DNA from: Todiramphus chloris collaris
Lineage: Eukaryota; Chordata; Aves; Coraciiformes; Alcedinidae
DNA: 64,000 nucleotides
Direction: 5' to 3'
Assembly (NCBI GenBank): GCA_025345505.1
Contig: JANVCC010000040.1
Span: forward strand, 7,232,690 to 7,296,689
Position numbers and translations under genes: made by a program. A model generated the notes under the pieces. That model had not been told where the DNA came from. It searched no databases and worked only from the letters and a program-made list of their open reading frames with translations. Below, piece after piece: positions 39,201 through 50,017 of this stretch (its first letter is position 1; each line of letters opens with the position of its first letter).

Positions 39201-42200
39201 TTAGATTTTCAGGTTTGTCCTACTCTTAAAAAAAAAACAGACTTCAGAGACTAAAAAGGAAACAAGCAAATAAAACCCATTATTTGCCTAACATATAAAA
39301 ATGGCATCACTATATGTTTCAGAATATTTCAAACCATTTTCTATCACACAGGATTTCTAAACATTGCTTCCTGTAGTTTTCTGAGTAATAAAGGGAATGC
39401 ATGAAGACCTAATAACAATAGAAGTGAGTCTGTATTTTGTGCATTTGAACAGTAAGCAGGGACATATCCTGGTTTTCATCACTACTGTATTGCTACAGGA
39501 CGCAGGCCAGAAAAGCAGCTAGCTGAAATTCTATTCCTGCAATATCTGGGAAGGAGATAAATTCTTTTGCTCCCTGTCATCTTCTGTTGACTATACTCTC
39601 TTAAGTCTCTGCATCTTTAGTTAGTACAGGTAGGATGCATAGTTGTAGCTGACTGTGTCCTAGTTAGGTTGATGTACTTTAGGCCCTCCATCAGTCTTAG
39701 TAGCCCAATTAAATACTGTCTCTTTCCATGGTGGTTAACAATTTCAGGAGGCCTTTCTCTCAGGTTGCTTTCCAGAGTTTATTTTTCTTAATGTTATGTG
39801 GTAACATGCCTTCTTTGGTCTCTGGTTTTGAAATCCCAAGAGATAGGGAGCAGAGCAGACCTAGACCCCATGATGAGCTTTCTGAAGCACAGAGCAGCAA
39901 GTATAACCTGTGAACGGAGGGGACAGAGAGTGTCTGAACTCCATGATGCCTTGGGGACATGCGTGACCTCTTACAGACTGTGCTGATGCCTCAAACAGAT
40001 GTCAGGAACATCTTGTTCTGCCACTGCCCCTTCTCCTGCTGGTTTCAGAGCACAGCTCTTCGCTGGCTAAGCAGCCCTTGTAATTGCTGATCTTTGTCAC
40101 CAGTTTGTCATGTTTGGGTGTGCCCGCTCTTTCTGGCTTTTTGCTCTGCAGTCAGAGCCACTGGAAATGAAGGATCTGGGTTCTTATCTTAGGCAGCTAT
40201 TCAGAGTAGGTTATTATGAGTATTTGCTAAAGCTGTATTGTGTAGAAAGTCTAGTTATACCCATTTCTGCCATAGATATGCTCTGAAAGTTCTTTGCCTT
40301 TTGAAAAGTCAAGACGATGTTTCCTTTAATTCTTCTAATTTAGATATGTTTTGGTCGCATAGTCCTTCCTTGTTATACTGGTTTATATCGGTCCCAACTC
40401 GCACATTTATATTCATGTATGTGACTAAGATTTTTGTCTGCAATGTAGGTGGCAATTCAGACTGTTCCTCCTGTGCAAGTAGAAGCCTGGTTTGCCTTTT
40501 CATCTTTGAAAGACTGGGGGGTTTTTATGATGATCATGTGATGATGGACATGTTTTTCTTCTTGATATCAAGAAATACTGAATGTAGGAAAAGCCTTCTT
40601 TTTACTTAGATGTGCTAATCACAATACCCTTGCAAAATCAAACAAGTGTGTTTAAGTTGGTTGCACTGACTTCCGAATAACATGGATGGTGGATCTGTGC
40701 TCCTCCTTTGTTACCCTAGTTATTCTGTCCATGTGCATACTCTATCAACTGGGAAAGGGGAAACAAAATGAACATTTCGGTTATTTCTTCCTAGTTGAAG
40801 TATTAGTGAAGGGTGGCAACAATAAGCAAGAGTTTTTAGTTCTTTTCATACTGCAGTCAGCACAGTGTACTGGCAATTTGTTCTGCTAAGTTAATTAAAA
40901 AAGAAAGTATCTAGATGTTTGTCAAAGGAGTTCTCACTGTATAAAATAGAAGCATTTGCAAATTATGTATGTGCCTTGTCTGCTCTTCTAGGCATGTTTT
41001 CCATAAAGCCTGTGTGGATCCATGGCTTAGTGAGCACTGTACGTGTCCAATGTGTAAACTGAACATCTTGAAGGCACTGGGAATTGTGGTAAGTTGCACT
41101 GTTGTGAGACCGTTTTCCTTCCATGTCTGAGAGGAGAAATAAATCTAAGGAAGAAAGGGAGAAGGGTGTTCCTGGGTTGTTGGTTTTTTAAGTCATTTTT
41201 TTATGCTTCTTACTCCACGTCTTCAAGGTGGACTGAAGGAGCATCTTTGGATAGAACTTGTGAATTTGTGTGTTTCTGTCCTGTGTGCAGTCAGATGACA
41301 GCCATAGCAGCTGAATAAATTGTGCATGTGTGACATTACTCGATTTATAAGTTTGCTACTTGTAGAGTAGTCACCATTGCAACGTGGAACCACTTTTTTC
41401 CAGCCAAATGTGCCATGTACAGATAACGTAGCCTTTGACATGGAGAGGCTGACCAGAGGCCAGCCAGCTAGCAGGCGATCAGCACTCGGCGATTTTGCCA
41501 ACGACAGCTCCCTGAGCCTGGAGCCCCTGCGCACCTCTGGGATGTCGCAGCTTCCCCAGGACGGAGAGCTAACGCCAAGGTCAGGGGAGATCAACATTGC
41601 CGTGACAAGTAAGTTTTCTTTGCCTTCCAGTGCTGTTCTGTGGTTTCCCTGGTACCTGGCAGTTGCTGGTGCTATAGGGCTGTGCTGCGGGGCCACGGTG
41701 AAAGATTTCCCTGCAAGGGCAGCAGTGACCTCGGTGCCTCTAAGAGGCACACCCTCCACACCAAAACAAATAACTCCAGATATCACAGTGCCAACGCTTC
41801 GATTATTTGTGGTCTATCCATTTGGGGCTGCATGCCAAGAACACTGGATGAACTAAAACAGCAACATCATAACCCTCCTGAATTTGGTAACTGGATTGCC
41901 AAAACCATTATTTACCGTTTCAGAATACTTTGCATGCAATATACATACAAATATAAATATTTTAGCTGATTACTGTTTCTGCAAACGTTTTTTTCTCCTG
42001 AGAACATTATTACTGGAATTCTGACCTCTCTTAGCAGATGGCTTTTCTTAGAAAATTTGTGAATTAAAAAAAGCGTTTGATGTACCAACATTTGAGTATA
42101 GTCCCAGTGTTTTCCAACATCACACAACTGTTCCTGGTGCTGCTTGCAAGCTCTTACCTGTAAGAACAGCATGAGAAATTTCCACTCACTGGAATTTACC

Positions 42201-45200
42201 TGGTGTTTTTAATGTATACTAGCACTATAATGAATACAATATGTGTGGCATCATTTTTCCATATGCTGTACAGTCTCAATTTGGTGCATGAATGTTTGTT
42301 TTTCTGGCTGATTTGCAAAAATAGAAACCATGCAGTACATCAGTCTACTTCTCTCCTTGTATTTTGCTTATGTGCATCTGCAATCTACATTTTGAACTTA
42401 GTGACACTGTTTGCCACTGATACGTACGTATCTGTAAATGATACCATCCATTAGAGTGTTTCTTTAGGTGCTGTAGGAAAGTAAATGTCTCATAAAAAAA
42501 CCTCATCAAACTCACAGTCCATATCTAGAAATGTCCTGATCTGAGAAGGAAAAATCCTCATAGAAAATCTAGAGTCTTTACACAGCCGGTAAATCACCGA
42601 TGTGCTCAGCATCTGAGTGATCTTGTAATGATCTCTACTGAACAGAGAGCAGGTCTGTCGGTGTGCTGCTCTCCTAGTCACAGGTGGGAAAATCCTCTGT
42701 AATTTAACTGAAACTTTCCACTTCTGGTTTTACAGAATGTATTTTCCTGTCTGTTCCCAATGATGGTACTGCTTTTGCACAGATGGGATGCCAGGGTAAA
42801 ACAAGAAATAATCAGCAACAGTTCATTCTGACAATGTTTATAAAATACAGCTTTAGAAAAGGCTGTTGAAATGTTTAGACTTTACGGATGACACATGCAT
42901 TAAACCAAAAGCCATATTCAAAAAAAAGCATTTGTATTCCAAACTATTACTGTGTGCCAAACTGATCTTGAGGAGGGACAACTTTGAGTAGTGAACATTC
43001 TTTAATAGCCTTCTTTATAAGACTTATTTGTTTAATGTTTCTGTATGTATACAATAATGTTGAAACTATTTTTCCATGTTGTATTCCTGTCTATTAAATG
43101 GAAAACTCTAGCTGTGTTTTACTGTTGGACAAGCTATCCTATTTTTTGGTTTTGTTTTGGCTTTTTGTCAGTAACACTATATATAGCATTTCTTTAGGAG
43201 GGAGGGGGCGAGGACACAAGTTAAGTGTGAAAATGTATTGAGTGTGCTTATGTGAAGAGACGCATCTCAGCAAATCTAAACTGAACCTGACAATCTTCTT
43301 TCTGACTTGGGGGGGCGGACAGAGTTTTCATTACATTTTCCCTTGTTCTTTCATTTCACTTTACTTTAAGTAATCTTTCTTTATCACTAATGCTTGGGCT
43401 CAGCCAGGAAATATTGTTGTGCCATGCTTTTTTTCCACACCTCTCTCCGCTTCTTCTTTGCTAGCCTTCTCCAGTCAGTAACTCTGTGGCTAACCTCCTT
43501 CTGCTTCACCTCCTGGTGCCAGTCATGGCTTAGAAGCCTCTTGCCTCCTGCCAGTGGTGTTTGAGGGAAATATTGGCATCGCTTTGACATAAGCCTTCTC
43601 CCACGAGTGATTTCCTCCCTTTCCTTTGTCAACAGAAGAATGGTTTATTATTGCCAGTTTTGGCCTCCTCAGTGCCCTTACACTCTGCTACATGATCATC
43701 AAAGCCACAGCTAGCTTGAACGCTAATGAGTAAGTAAATATTCACCTGTTTCTATATATTTCTGGTGGGTGTGTGTCTTGGACGACATTGGGAATAAATA
43801 CCAAGAGAATAGAGAAGGGGGAAAATGTGGTTTTCAAAGAGTCAAATGACTTTTCTGCTTTTCTCAAATACAAGTCACTCTGTTTAGGTTCCAAGGTAAC
43901 ATCTAAAGTCCCTCTTAGTTTATATTTAGCTGGACTGTCTGAGGAAATCTTGTTGATAAGTGGAGACAGGGAACAGGGAAAAGAGAAAATTTCTATTCAG
44001 TATTTGATCAATGGTCTAGGTAAACATTAGCTTTCTAACATTAAATCCCCACGCTCAAAATTCACCTGTCAAAGCCAGAAATTACTACCATCAGTTACTT
44101 TTGACAATTTTCACCTCAATTGTGTGGTCAAATTTCATATTAAAAAAAATAATTTAAAAATCTGCATTCCTAGTTGGCACACTTTCAGCTAAGAAAAGAG
44201 GTATTTAAGTAGAGAGCTACCATTTTGCTCTTGGGAGAGGCAGAGATGAAAGCAATGAATACACTGTTTCTTAAGTGAAGAGAGCAGAGCAATCTTCTGA
44301 CGACTCATTTTAGTATGCTTAGGAATTGTAGTCAAAGGAGTGCTTAAAGACATCCCTGCTTCCTTAATTATTTATAGACAGCCCCAATGCCCTCCCTTCA
44401 GACAGGCTGGACAAGAAAAGACTCCAGCATGTGACTTCCAATCCTGGGTTTTGTTTTTGGGGTTTTTTTTTAATAGTTCTGTGTGTGGGCAAGTATAAAT
44501 CTGTTCTGCAGATATATTAACTAGGTACATCTAGCTATTTTTATTTATGTGAATGGAACTTTTGGGCTCATGATATATATTTAATCATAACATATTTATT
44601 TGGCAAGTGTCAACATTTTTCTTTGTTTCTGAACATCTTGATGCTGCTGAGTTTCCATTACTGTCTTGACCTCTTACCAAAAGTGATGAGATTCAAAGTC
44701 AGTCTTGTGTGCAGCCTGGAAATGTAGCTTTATAATTTTTTTTTTCCTTGAGAGAAGACCAAGTCCTTTTTTTATTTTTATTGCTGTCTGTAAAGTATAA
44801 GGTGCCCTTATCAATAAGATGGAAACATGTCTAAGAGCCTACAGTGTAAAATTTTAGTCAGTCTCAAGGTAGTCTTCTTCAGGAGAGGGCATAATAAGTT
44901 CTTAGAGGTTTTGGTCATCAGGGATCTTTGACTACCACTAATTTGCAAATCTTCCGTTCCTCCTCTTTTCAGATGCTAATTACAAAAGAAGAAAAGTTTT
45001 AGAACTTGAAATAGCCCTATCGAGTTTCCTGATTATTATTTTGGTTTTCTATTTGTCAAAATCTTGAAACTGCAGCTATCAATCAGCAACAGAGCTGTAG
45101 CTGAACGTGATTAATCTGCACTGTTCAATTTAACAAGGTTAATAGCTCGGGAAAGCTTGGAGCCAGATGAGTTGTGAAATGGGGATGTCTGCATTTCTGG

Positions 45201-46114
45201 GCATTTCCACATCATTAGGAAGAAGACAAAGGAACTATAGCCTGTGCAGTATCATCCAGATGTGGGCACTGATAGCAGTTGCATTTCTGCCTTGCCTTGC
45301 AACTCTTCTTTCTGTTGTCTTTTGGGATCTGGGTTTATTTGTACTGAAAGAGCAAGAGCCTCTTCACATTGTCAGTGTGCTGGGGCCTTCAGTGGAGTGT
45401 TTTCACTGTGATGTTCCCTTAGTACAAACAAAGGGTGTGCTGATGTGAGGAGAGCTCCTTTCCCCAGTGGCAGGAGTGACAACGTGACATATACAAATGT
45501 ATACTTAGACTTAAAAAAACTAGCAACCCTAGAAACCAGAGCTGCTGAAAGTCATCTCCTCAGGTAACTGAGGTACCTAGTTGTATCCTTTAACCTCAAC
45601 ACCTTTTCAACTGAATCCCTTGGGATCTGAGCAGCTTCCACAAATGCTGCTAGGTTTGACTAGTTATTTTAGACAGCTTAAAATGTGTGTGTTTGACACT
45701 GGTGCTTAGGTTTATTGTTTCATTGACACCTTATGTTCCCCAGTGCCCAACAAAGCATTTGCTGGGATGAATATCACGCCAAATAGTTGGCAGCTCCCTC
45801 TCACTGTGATTTCCATTAAATGTCATAACAGCACACCTGCTTTTTATGCTGTTCTCCATATGAAAAGCAATGTTGGCACACTCTGTGTTTTTATGGTAGT
45901 GTTTCAAGGGGAAACCTAGGGGTTGTGTTCTTATCAGAAACCACCAGTAGCAATAATGAGGCCACAGAATATGCTGATGCAAGTAAAAGGTGCCAAACAT
46001 TCTGCACCTAAAAACATGTCCTATTTTTTTTTTCCTCCTATGACCTTCCTGCAGCTTAAACATACTTCAGAGCAATAGTTCTGGAGTTGTGTGTGTATCT
46101 ATCTATCTATCCAG

Positions 46115-46146
<32 letters not shown>

Positions 46147-46684
46147 ATGTATCTATGTGCACACACATGATTTTAGGTAGTTCCTGTTAAAAGTAAACAT
46201 TGTCTAAGTGATAAAATAAGAATCCACCTGCTTTCTCTTGGTCTCATAATATTTATGTACTATTACTATTAAATGTTTTTGGTAGTGATTTAAAGGAATA
46301 AAAGAAACACCTTTTGCTTTGCTTCTTAGGGAACAGTCAGAAATTACTGTATAACTGTGTTTTAAAGTCCAAAACCCCCAGATTTGGATAGTACCACCTA
46401 GAGAAAGTTTTCAGTAGCAGATGTTTCTTCATTTTGGAAGTGCTTAAATCTCTGTCTGTCTGTCCTCTGTCTGTCTGTCCTGTCTGTTTTACTGGTCCTG
46501 TAACAGTGATGTAAGGAGTGCAGACATCTTTTAATGCTCTGGCCTTGTATAATTAGTAATTTTTCACTGACTTACTTTTACAAGATTTTTTTGTTTTGTT
46601 TTTTAATAATATTGGCAATATTAACTTGAATATAAATATTTTGTTTCTCTTTTTTTTCTGCCCTGCAGAGCGGAATGGTATTGA
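5993..46684 (+). CDS. RNF130: RNF130 (Goliath homologue), PA-TM-RING E3 ubiquitin ligase, nine exons
   Basis: Joining nine exons gives one 1284-nt frame of 427 residues, a few more than the 419 I recall for the human protein. Visible parts: signal-peptide core at about 17-26 with cleavage likely after Ala35; luminal protease-associated domain at about 95-190; transmembrane helix 203-226; RING-H2 finger with C272, C275, C290, H292, H295, C298, C309 and C312; hydrophobic stretch 395-413. Luminal N-glycosylation sequons lie at N37, N48, N120, N134, N143, N180 and N197. The family anchors in endosomal/secretory membranes, with the RING in the cytosol passing ubiquitin from E2 enzymes to substrates. 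Goliath was first described in fly mesoderm, and mammalian RNF130 was linked to growth-factor-withdrawal apoptosis. The start at 5993 has A at -3 and an in-frame stop 30 nt upstream; a second ATG follows at once (5996). RNF150 and RNF149 are paralogues, but the match here is clearly to RNF130. Confidence 0.97.
6398..6427. repeat. A-rich tract
   Basis: A near-pure adenine stretch with two T interruptions, about 135 bp after exon 1. Confidence 0.8.
7583..7604. repeat. Poly-C homopolymer, 22 nt
   Basis: Twenty-two consecutive C residues on the + strand within intron 1. The length is prone to sequencing and assembly error. Confidence 0.95.
11380..11429. repeat. Purine-only A/G tract
   Basis: An AAAAGAAAAGAAGG-like stretch of roughly 50 bp, almost all purines on the + strand. 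Confidence 0.7.
12848..12931. repeat. TA-rich palindromic tract flanked by a 16-bp near-direct repeat
   Basis: TGATCTATATAACAGA at 12848-12863 recurs as TGATCTATATAGCAGA at 12916-12931 (one mismatch). Between them lie ATATAAC/GTTATAT palindromes and a TA run. Confidence 0.8.
15248..15442 (+). CDS. RNF130: RNF130 exon 2 (residues 91-155 plus split codon 156)
   Basis: The acceptor is CCCCTTTCAG after a T-rich tract; the donor is CAA G|GTAAAT. Both borders are phase 1. It encodes the core of the protease-associated domain, with [29 protein letters not shown] and EEPVTMTH. It carries sequons at N120, N134 and N143. Confidence 0.96.
16290..16324. repeat. Pyrimidine-rich (T/C) tract
   Basis: Runs of T broken by single C residues, ending in a pure T run. 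Confidence 0.75.
16545..16735. repeat. G/T-only low-complexity block
   Basis: About 190 bp that is almost free of A and C on the + strand. It is built from TTGTTGTTT, TTTGGTTTG and GTGTGTG words, and TTGTTGTTTATTTGGTTT occurs twice. It generates overlapping hydrophobic (Phe/Val/Cys/Trp) open frames that are artefacts of composition. Confidence 0.85.
25587..25618. repeat. 16-bp perfect tandem duplication
   Basis: TAACACAGATGTAATG occurs twice in immediate succession (25587-25602 and 25603-25618). Confidence 0.95.
28633..28883 (+). CDS. RNF130: RNF130 exon 3 (rest of codon 156 to residue 239), transmembrane exon
   Basis: The acceptor is TTTTTATAG and the donor CAG|GTAAGT; it enters in phase 1 and leaves in phase 0. 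It encodes the end of the PA domain ([19 protein letters not shown]), the sequon NFS at 197, then the transmembrane helix [20 protein letters not shown] and the juxtamembrane [11 protein letters not shown]. The transmembrane segment appears identical to the mammalian one. Confidence 0.97.
28884..32360 (+). other. RNF130: RNF130 intron 3 (3477 nt)
   Basis: GT..AG intron. No exon or recognisable repeat was seen apart from short A and T runs. Confidence 0.8.
32361..32432 (+). CDS. RNF130: RNF130 exon 4 (residues 240-263)
   Basis: A 72-nt exon, phase 0 at both ends, with acceptor TTTTATTAG and donor AAG|GTATAA. It encodes the basic linker [20 protein letters not shown], which joins the membrane helix to the RING and is strongly conserved among Goliath-type proteins. 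Confidence 0.95.
32433..34260 (+). other. RNF130: RNF130 intron 4 (1828 nt)
   Basis: GT..AG intron. It contains the pure G run at 33689-33710. No exon was seen. Confidence 0.8.
33689..33710. repeat. Poly-G homopolymer, 22 nt
   Basis: Twenty-two consecutive G residues on the + strand preceded by CCCC. It could form G-quadruplex structures in the sense RNA or the DNA. Confidence 0.95.
34261..34343 (+). CDS. RNF130: RNF130 exon 5 (residues 264-290 plus split codon 291), first half of RING-H2
   Basis: The acceptor is TTCTTTTTAG and the donor TGC AA|GTAAGC. It encodes [16 protein letters not shown], with zinc ligands C272 and C275, and the end of the loop with VVRILPC (C290). It leaves in phase 2; the split lysine codon is completed in exon 6. 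Confidence 0.97.
34344..40991 (+). other. RNF130: RNF130 intron 5 (6648 nt)
   Basis: GT..AG intron splitting the RING finger. It holds a 23-nt T run at 37790-37812, followed by a locally GC-rich but CpG-poor segment (about 37930-38230). Overlapping open frames of 60-133 codons on both strands there share no family resemblance. No exon was recognised. Confidence 0.75.
37790..37812. repeat. Poly-T homopolymer, 23 nt
   Basis: Twenty-three consecutive T residues. It could be the tail of an old minus-strand retrocopy, but no parent gene and no AATAAA were recognised upstream on the minus strand. Confidence 0.9.
40992..41088 (+). CDS. RNF130: RNF130 exon 6 (codon 291 completion to residue 323), second half of RING-H2
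   Basis: The acceptor is CTCTTCTAG and the donor GTG|GTAAGT. It encodes [20 protein letters not shown] and the following C312, supplying H292, H295, C298, C309 and C312. Together with exon 5 this gives C-x2-C-x14-C-x-H-x2-H-x2-C-x10-C-x2-C. Trp302 sits at the position used for E2 contact in RING-H2 domains. Confidence 0.97.
41089..41403 (+). other. RNF130: RNF130 intron 6 (315 nt)
   Basis: A short GT..AG intron with GTAAGTTG at the donor and TTTTTTCCAG at the acceptor. No other feature was seen. Confidence 0.9.
41404..41608 (+). CDS. RNF130: RNF130 exon 7 (residues 324-391 plus first base of codon 392)
   Basis: Encodes the cytosolic tail after the RING, including [41 protein letters not shown] and GEINIAVT, all recognisable RNF130 motifs. 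It leaves in phase 1 at ACA A|GTAAGT. This border is the branch point for the candidate alternative C-terminus at 52846. Confidence 0.96.
41609..43635 (+). other. RNF130: RNF130 intron 7 (2027 nt)
   Basis: GT..AG intron. If retained, the frame of exon 7 stays open for 82 further codons to a stop at 41854-41856. An ATTAAA at 43093-43098, followed by a GT-rich stretch, could serve as an intronic poly(A) signal. Both may be chance. Confidence 0.75.
43636..43729 (+). CDS. RNF130: RNF130 exon 8 (completion of codon 392 to residue 422, plus two bases of 423)
   Basis: The acceptor is TTTGTCAACAG and the donor AAT GA|GTAAGT. It encodes KEW followed by a 19-residue hydrophobic stretch [19 protein letters not shown] and then KATASLNAN. 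The donor sequence itself reads GAG TAA, so an unspliced transcript would end after one more residue. Confidence 0.95.
46087..46168. repeat. Compound (TG)n/(ATCT)n microsatellite
   Basis: TG units, then four ATCT units, then long TG units with TA interruptions, ending in CACACACA. Confidence 0.9.
46451..46487. repeat. (CTGT)n microsatellite
   Basis: Three blocks of CTGT/TCTG repeats separated by CC. Confidence 0.85.
46669..46684 (+). CDS. RNF130: RNF130 exon 9 coding end (residues 423-427 and stop)
   Basis: The acceptor is TTTCTGCCCTGCAG. Only 16 coding nt are present, completing a glutamate codon and adding AEWY before TGA at 46682-46684. This parallels the mammalian ending in which an EVEWF-like tail follows SLNAN. 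Confidence 0.9.
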
Positions 46685-46860
46685 AGAAATGCTTTCCAGC
46701 CGATTGCCTTGGAGAGAGACACCTATTTTTATGCATCATTTATTGATCATGCAGCACAAGCAATTATTTAGTACATTCTATTTTTTCATAAAATTTGCTG
46801 ATGCCAAAGCTTTGTATTAAAGAAAAAGTGAAGAAATAAAAAAAACCCCTTTTAATTATG
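46685..46860 (+). other. RNF130: RNF130 short 3' UTR (exon 9)
   Basis: About 175 nt after the stop. ATTAAA occurs at 46816-46821 and AATAAA at 46835-46840, followed by a short A/C stretch and a T/G-rich region. Cleavage is probably near 46855-46865. Confidence 0.7.
46835..46840 (+). terminator. RNF130: AATAAA poly(A) signal of RNF130 exon 9
   Basis: A canonical hexamer with a second variant hexamer (ATTAAA) 19 nt upstream and T/G-rich DNA downstream. Confidence 0.7.
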
Positions 46861-49465
46861 AAACCTTATTCTGTGAGAATTTTATTATTGTTGAACTTAC
46901 TGTGTTAATACTTAAGTCTGACAGCCTTTTGTAAACTTTATAAGGTGCTTTATTTTCTTTGAATGGTTTAATCTTTACAGATCTGTATTCCTCTCTTTTC
47001 ATTTTGGGATACACAAGGTATTGAGTGGAAATCTCACACAGTGCCGTTCTTGCAATGCCACCCAGCACGGGGCTGACAAACAGCCTGTAATTACCAATCG
47101 CTCCGTAACAACTTGATAAGAAAAAAAAGCTGGGCCAAGCTTCTAGTATATAAATGGGCTTGCCTTGACTCCAGATGAAAACTGACTTGAAATCAGAACA
47201 TTTTCCTCATTTCTCCTTCTGTAACACTTCTGTGTCACACTGGGAGGATTGCAGCATGGTTTTTTGTCTCTGGGTCAGGCATGGGTGAAGGTTTATAGAG
47301 CAGTTCTCTCAACATAGAAATCATGAACATTTCCTGTCTTTTGCTTTCTCCCCACCCTTAATTCTGACAGAAGTGAACCAACTCTAAACTGCTTCTTCCC
47401 TCTTAACACCAAGTGTAAAAGTAGTGTTTTCCCTCACTGTCATCTGTGAAGCATCCTTTCAATATTAGTGAAAAGGGTAAGTTTTTGTTCAAATTCAGGT
47501 CATGAAAGATTGATAATGGTCTTTAATACAGAAACTCAACACAAATGTGTCCCTTCTTGCCATGGCTTTTTTTACTGGTGAGGAGGCTGAGGGAAAAGAT
47601 CTCTCATTGCTGTCCTCACTCAGGCTGTTTCACACAAGTTTACTTATGCAAGCAGCATATGAGTAATTTCACAACAGTCAGTTAAAACATGCGGACCTGA
47701 TTCACAGCCAAACGCTAATGCTTGAGTTAGTGAGATGTGTAGATGAAGGTAACAAATCAGTAAGGAAAATATAATTGATAGGAGTTAACACTCTGTTTTG
47801 GTTGGTTTTGTTATTCTCGTATCAAGATGTAGACATTTGAAAGTTAATGCCTTCTAATTTAATTAAATGAACAGAAAGAACCAGTTTTACTGTAAGATTT
47901 AATTTTTTATGTACTGGGAAATAGAAGATTTAATTTAATTTTATTTTTATGTATAGGCACTTTTAGAATTTAGGAACACAGCCAAAGTCTACATTAAAAT
48001 AGTTTCTTAATTCTTATCTATCCAGCAGGCTTCAGCTGAGAAGGCAGCTTTTATAATAAGAAATTAACTACGTGATAGCTTCAGTACATTTAATAGAATT
48101 ATTTTTCACTGTGTCCTTGTGATATTTTTAAAGAAACATGAAAACAATCAATAGAGCAGGAAGTGCATTTTGAAAGACTGGAAAACCCCATTGAACTTAT
48201 GAAGAGAAAAAATCCTCCAACCTACTGCGCCTGAGGACTGTGTCCTGGTAAAACACCGCGTCTGTCAACTGAGCATTGCTGCCAAAAATAGAGGAATGTG
48301 GTTAGAGCATGATTCAGGGTACAGGCCATGGAAAAAAAGGGTAACTCCCCCCCCCCATCTCCCAGCAGCAGTAGTAAAATTGATAAGGTTGTGAGTGTCT
48401 CCTGAAAGAAAAATCCTCAAGTGCTTTTTGATGCTGTTGGGAGGGATGCACAGGGGCAGCCCAAACAGCGCGGTGACGCAGATGCAAAAAGCACCCCAAA
48501 CAGTTCCAGTTCATGTTTCTTCTATGAAACAGCAGCAGAAGGAGAAGCTGAGGGATACTGGGAACAAAGTGGTTTATGGGGCTTCTCATGCATCTCCCTC
48601 TATAGAGGATTTAAATAACCCAGGGCCATCTTTTTTAATCTTTCTTTTGAGCCTCTAACAATTGTCTCAACAAAGTGTTAATAAAACTAAAGGCAATATC
48701 TGCTAGGTTAATTACAGGTCAGGCCAGTGCTGTGAGGTTATCCTGTTAATGATATAAATGTATTCGAAGATAGATTCTGCACCATCCTAGAAACTCCATT
48801 TTTTGACTCTGGATAAACCCAAGGAGGAAATTTGCAAAGTTTTTATTGTCAGCCGTGCTTTTCGACAGACACATGTAAAAGATGAGTAATGTTACACTCA
48901 TATGCATAGTCATAATAGTGAGAGAAAAGGAGAAGAGCTGGTCCCTCCTTCCAGATGTTGCACAGCTGGCAGGACTGGGCTGACAGAGGGGTGTAACAGG
49001 GTGTCGCTGTGCCTTGCTCAACAACTGGCTTCGAGGAAAGGATGCTGTATGAAATAATCCTGCTTGGTTCTTCCCTAACCAAGATGGTGTCGAAACAAAT
49101 TGTCTGAGATGGGGAGTGCTCTGGTCAGATTTGCGCATTAAGCAGTCCTTGTGCCAGAGGAGCTGTGGAGAGGGACTGCAGCTTGTGGCAGAAGGTGGCC
49201 CTGGTTAATGACTGAGGGCATGAAAATACTTTGAGATCGAAAGGGAACCCCAAGTGAGACTTAACCCTGACGCGCCTGCAGTGCTATAGCAATGCCGTGT
49301 CTCCTGAATTTTTGGCCTTGGTGTGGGCCCACGTCTGTAGCATCCTATGGTATGTATAAATATCAATTCCAGGGTATAGTGTTTATTTTCGGACTCAACG
49401 TAAATTCTCTGAGAAGTTCTTTGTGAGTGTATAATGAAGAATAGTGGCTGAGGGAGTGGCATTAG
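46861..49465. other. Non-coding DNA downstream of RNF130 exon 9
   Basis: No gene or clear repeat was seen. There is a run of C residues at about 48350-48356 and scattered AT-rich stretches. It would be intronic if the candidate exon at 52846 is used. Confidence 0.6.
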
Positions 49466-50017
49466 GGAGGTGATCATTCCTCTGTACTTGGCTTTGGTGA
49501 GGCTGCACCTTGAACACTGTGTCCAGTTTGGGGCCCCTCTCTACAAGGAGGACACTGAGGTGCTGCATAGGGTACAGAGGTGGGCTGCAAAGCTAGTACA
49601 GGGTTTGGAGCATGTCTCTTATGAGGAAAGGCTGAGGGATCTGGGGCTGTTTAGCCATGAGAAAAGAAGGCTGAGGGGAGACCTTATTGCCCTCTACAAC
49701 TACCTGAAGGGAAGGTGTAGTGAGGCGGGAGTTGGTCTGTTCTCCCTGGGGACAAGTGACAGAACAAGAGGAAATGGCCTGAAGTTGACCCAGGGGAGGT
49801 TCAGGCTGGATCTCAGGAATCATTTCTTTCCTGAAAGCCCATTGGAATGGGCTGCCCAGGGAGGTGGTGGAGTCAGCATCCCTGGAGGTGTTTTAAGAGA
49901 TGGTTAGATGGTGTGCTTAGGGACATGGTTTTGTGGTTTTTGATAGGGCCAGGAATAAGGTTGGACTTGATGATCTTGAAGGTGTCTTCCAGCCGAAACT
50001 ATTCTATGATTCTATGA
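49466..50017 (+). mobile_element. CR1 LINE, 5'-truncated, about 550 bp
   Basis: Plus-strand copy of the CR1 ORF2 C-terminus and 3' UTR. Translated motifs include [50 protein letters not shown] and [10 protein letters not shown]. The frame runs to about 49850 and then breaks up. The 3' end reads 'gatgatcttgaaggtgtcttccagc' and finishes with ATTCTATGATTCTATGA, the CR1 terminal octamer repeat. Confidence 0.95.

Larger units (their letters stand above)
43730..46668 (+). other. RNF130: RNF130 intron 8 (2939 nt)
   Basis: GT..AG intron. Compound TG/TATC microsatellites lie at 46087-46168 and CTGT repeats at 46451-46487. No exon was seen. Confidence 0.8.

Noticed and set aside
41223..41786. Minus-strand open frame of 187 codons
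   Set aside because: Antisense shadow of RNF130 exon 7 and flanking intron.
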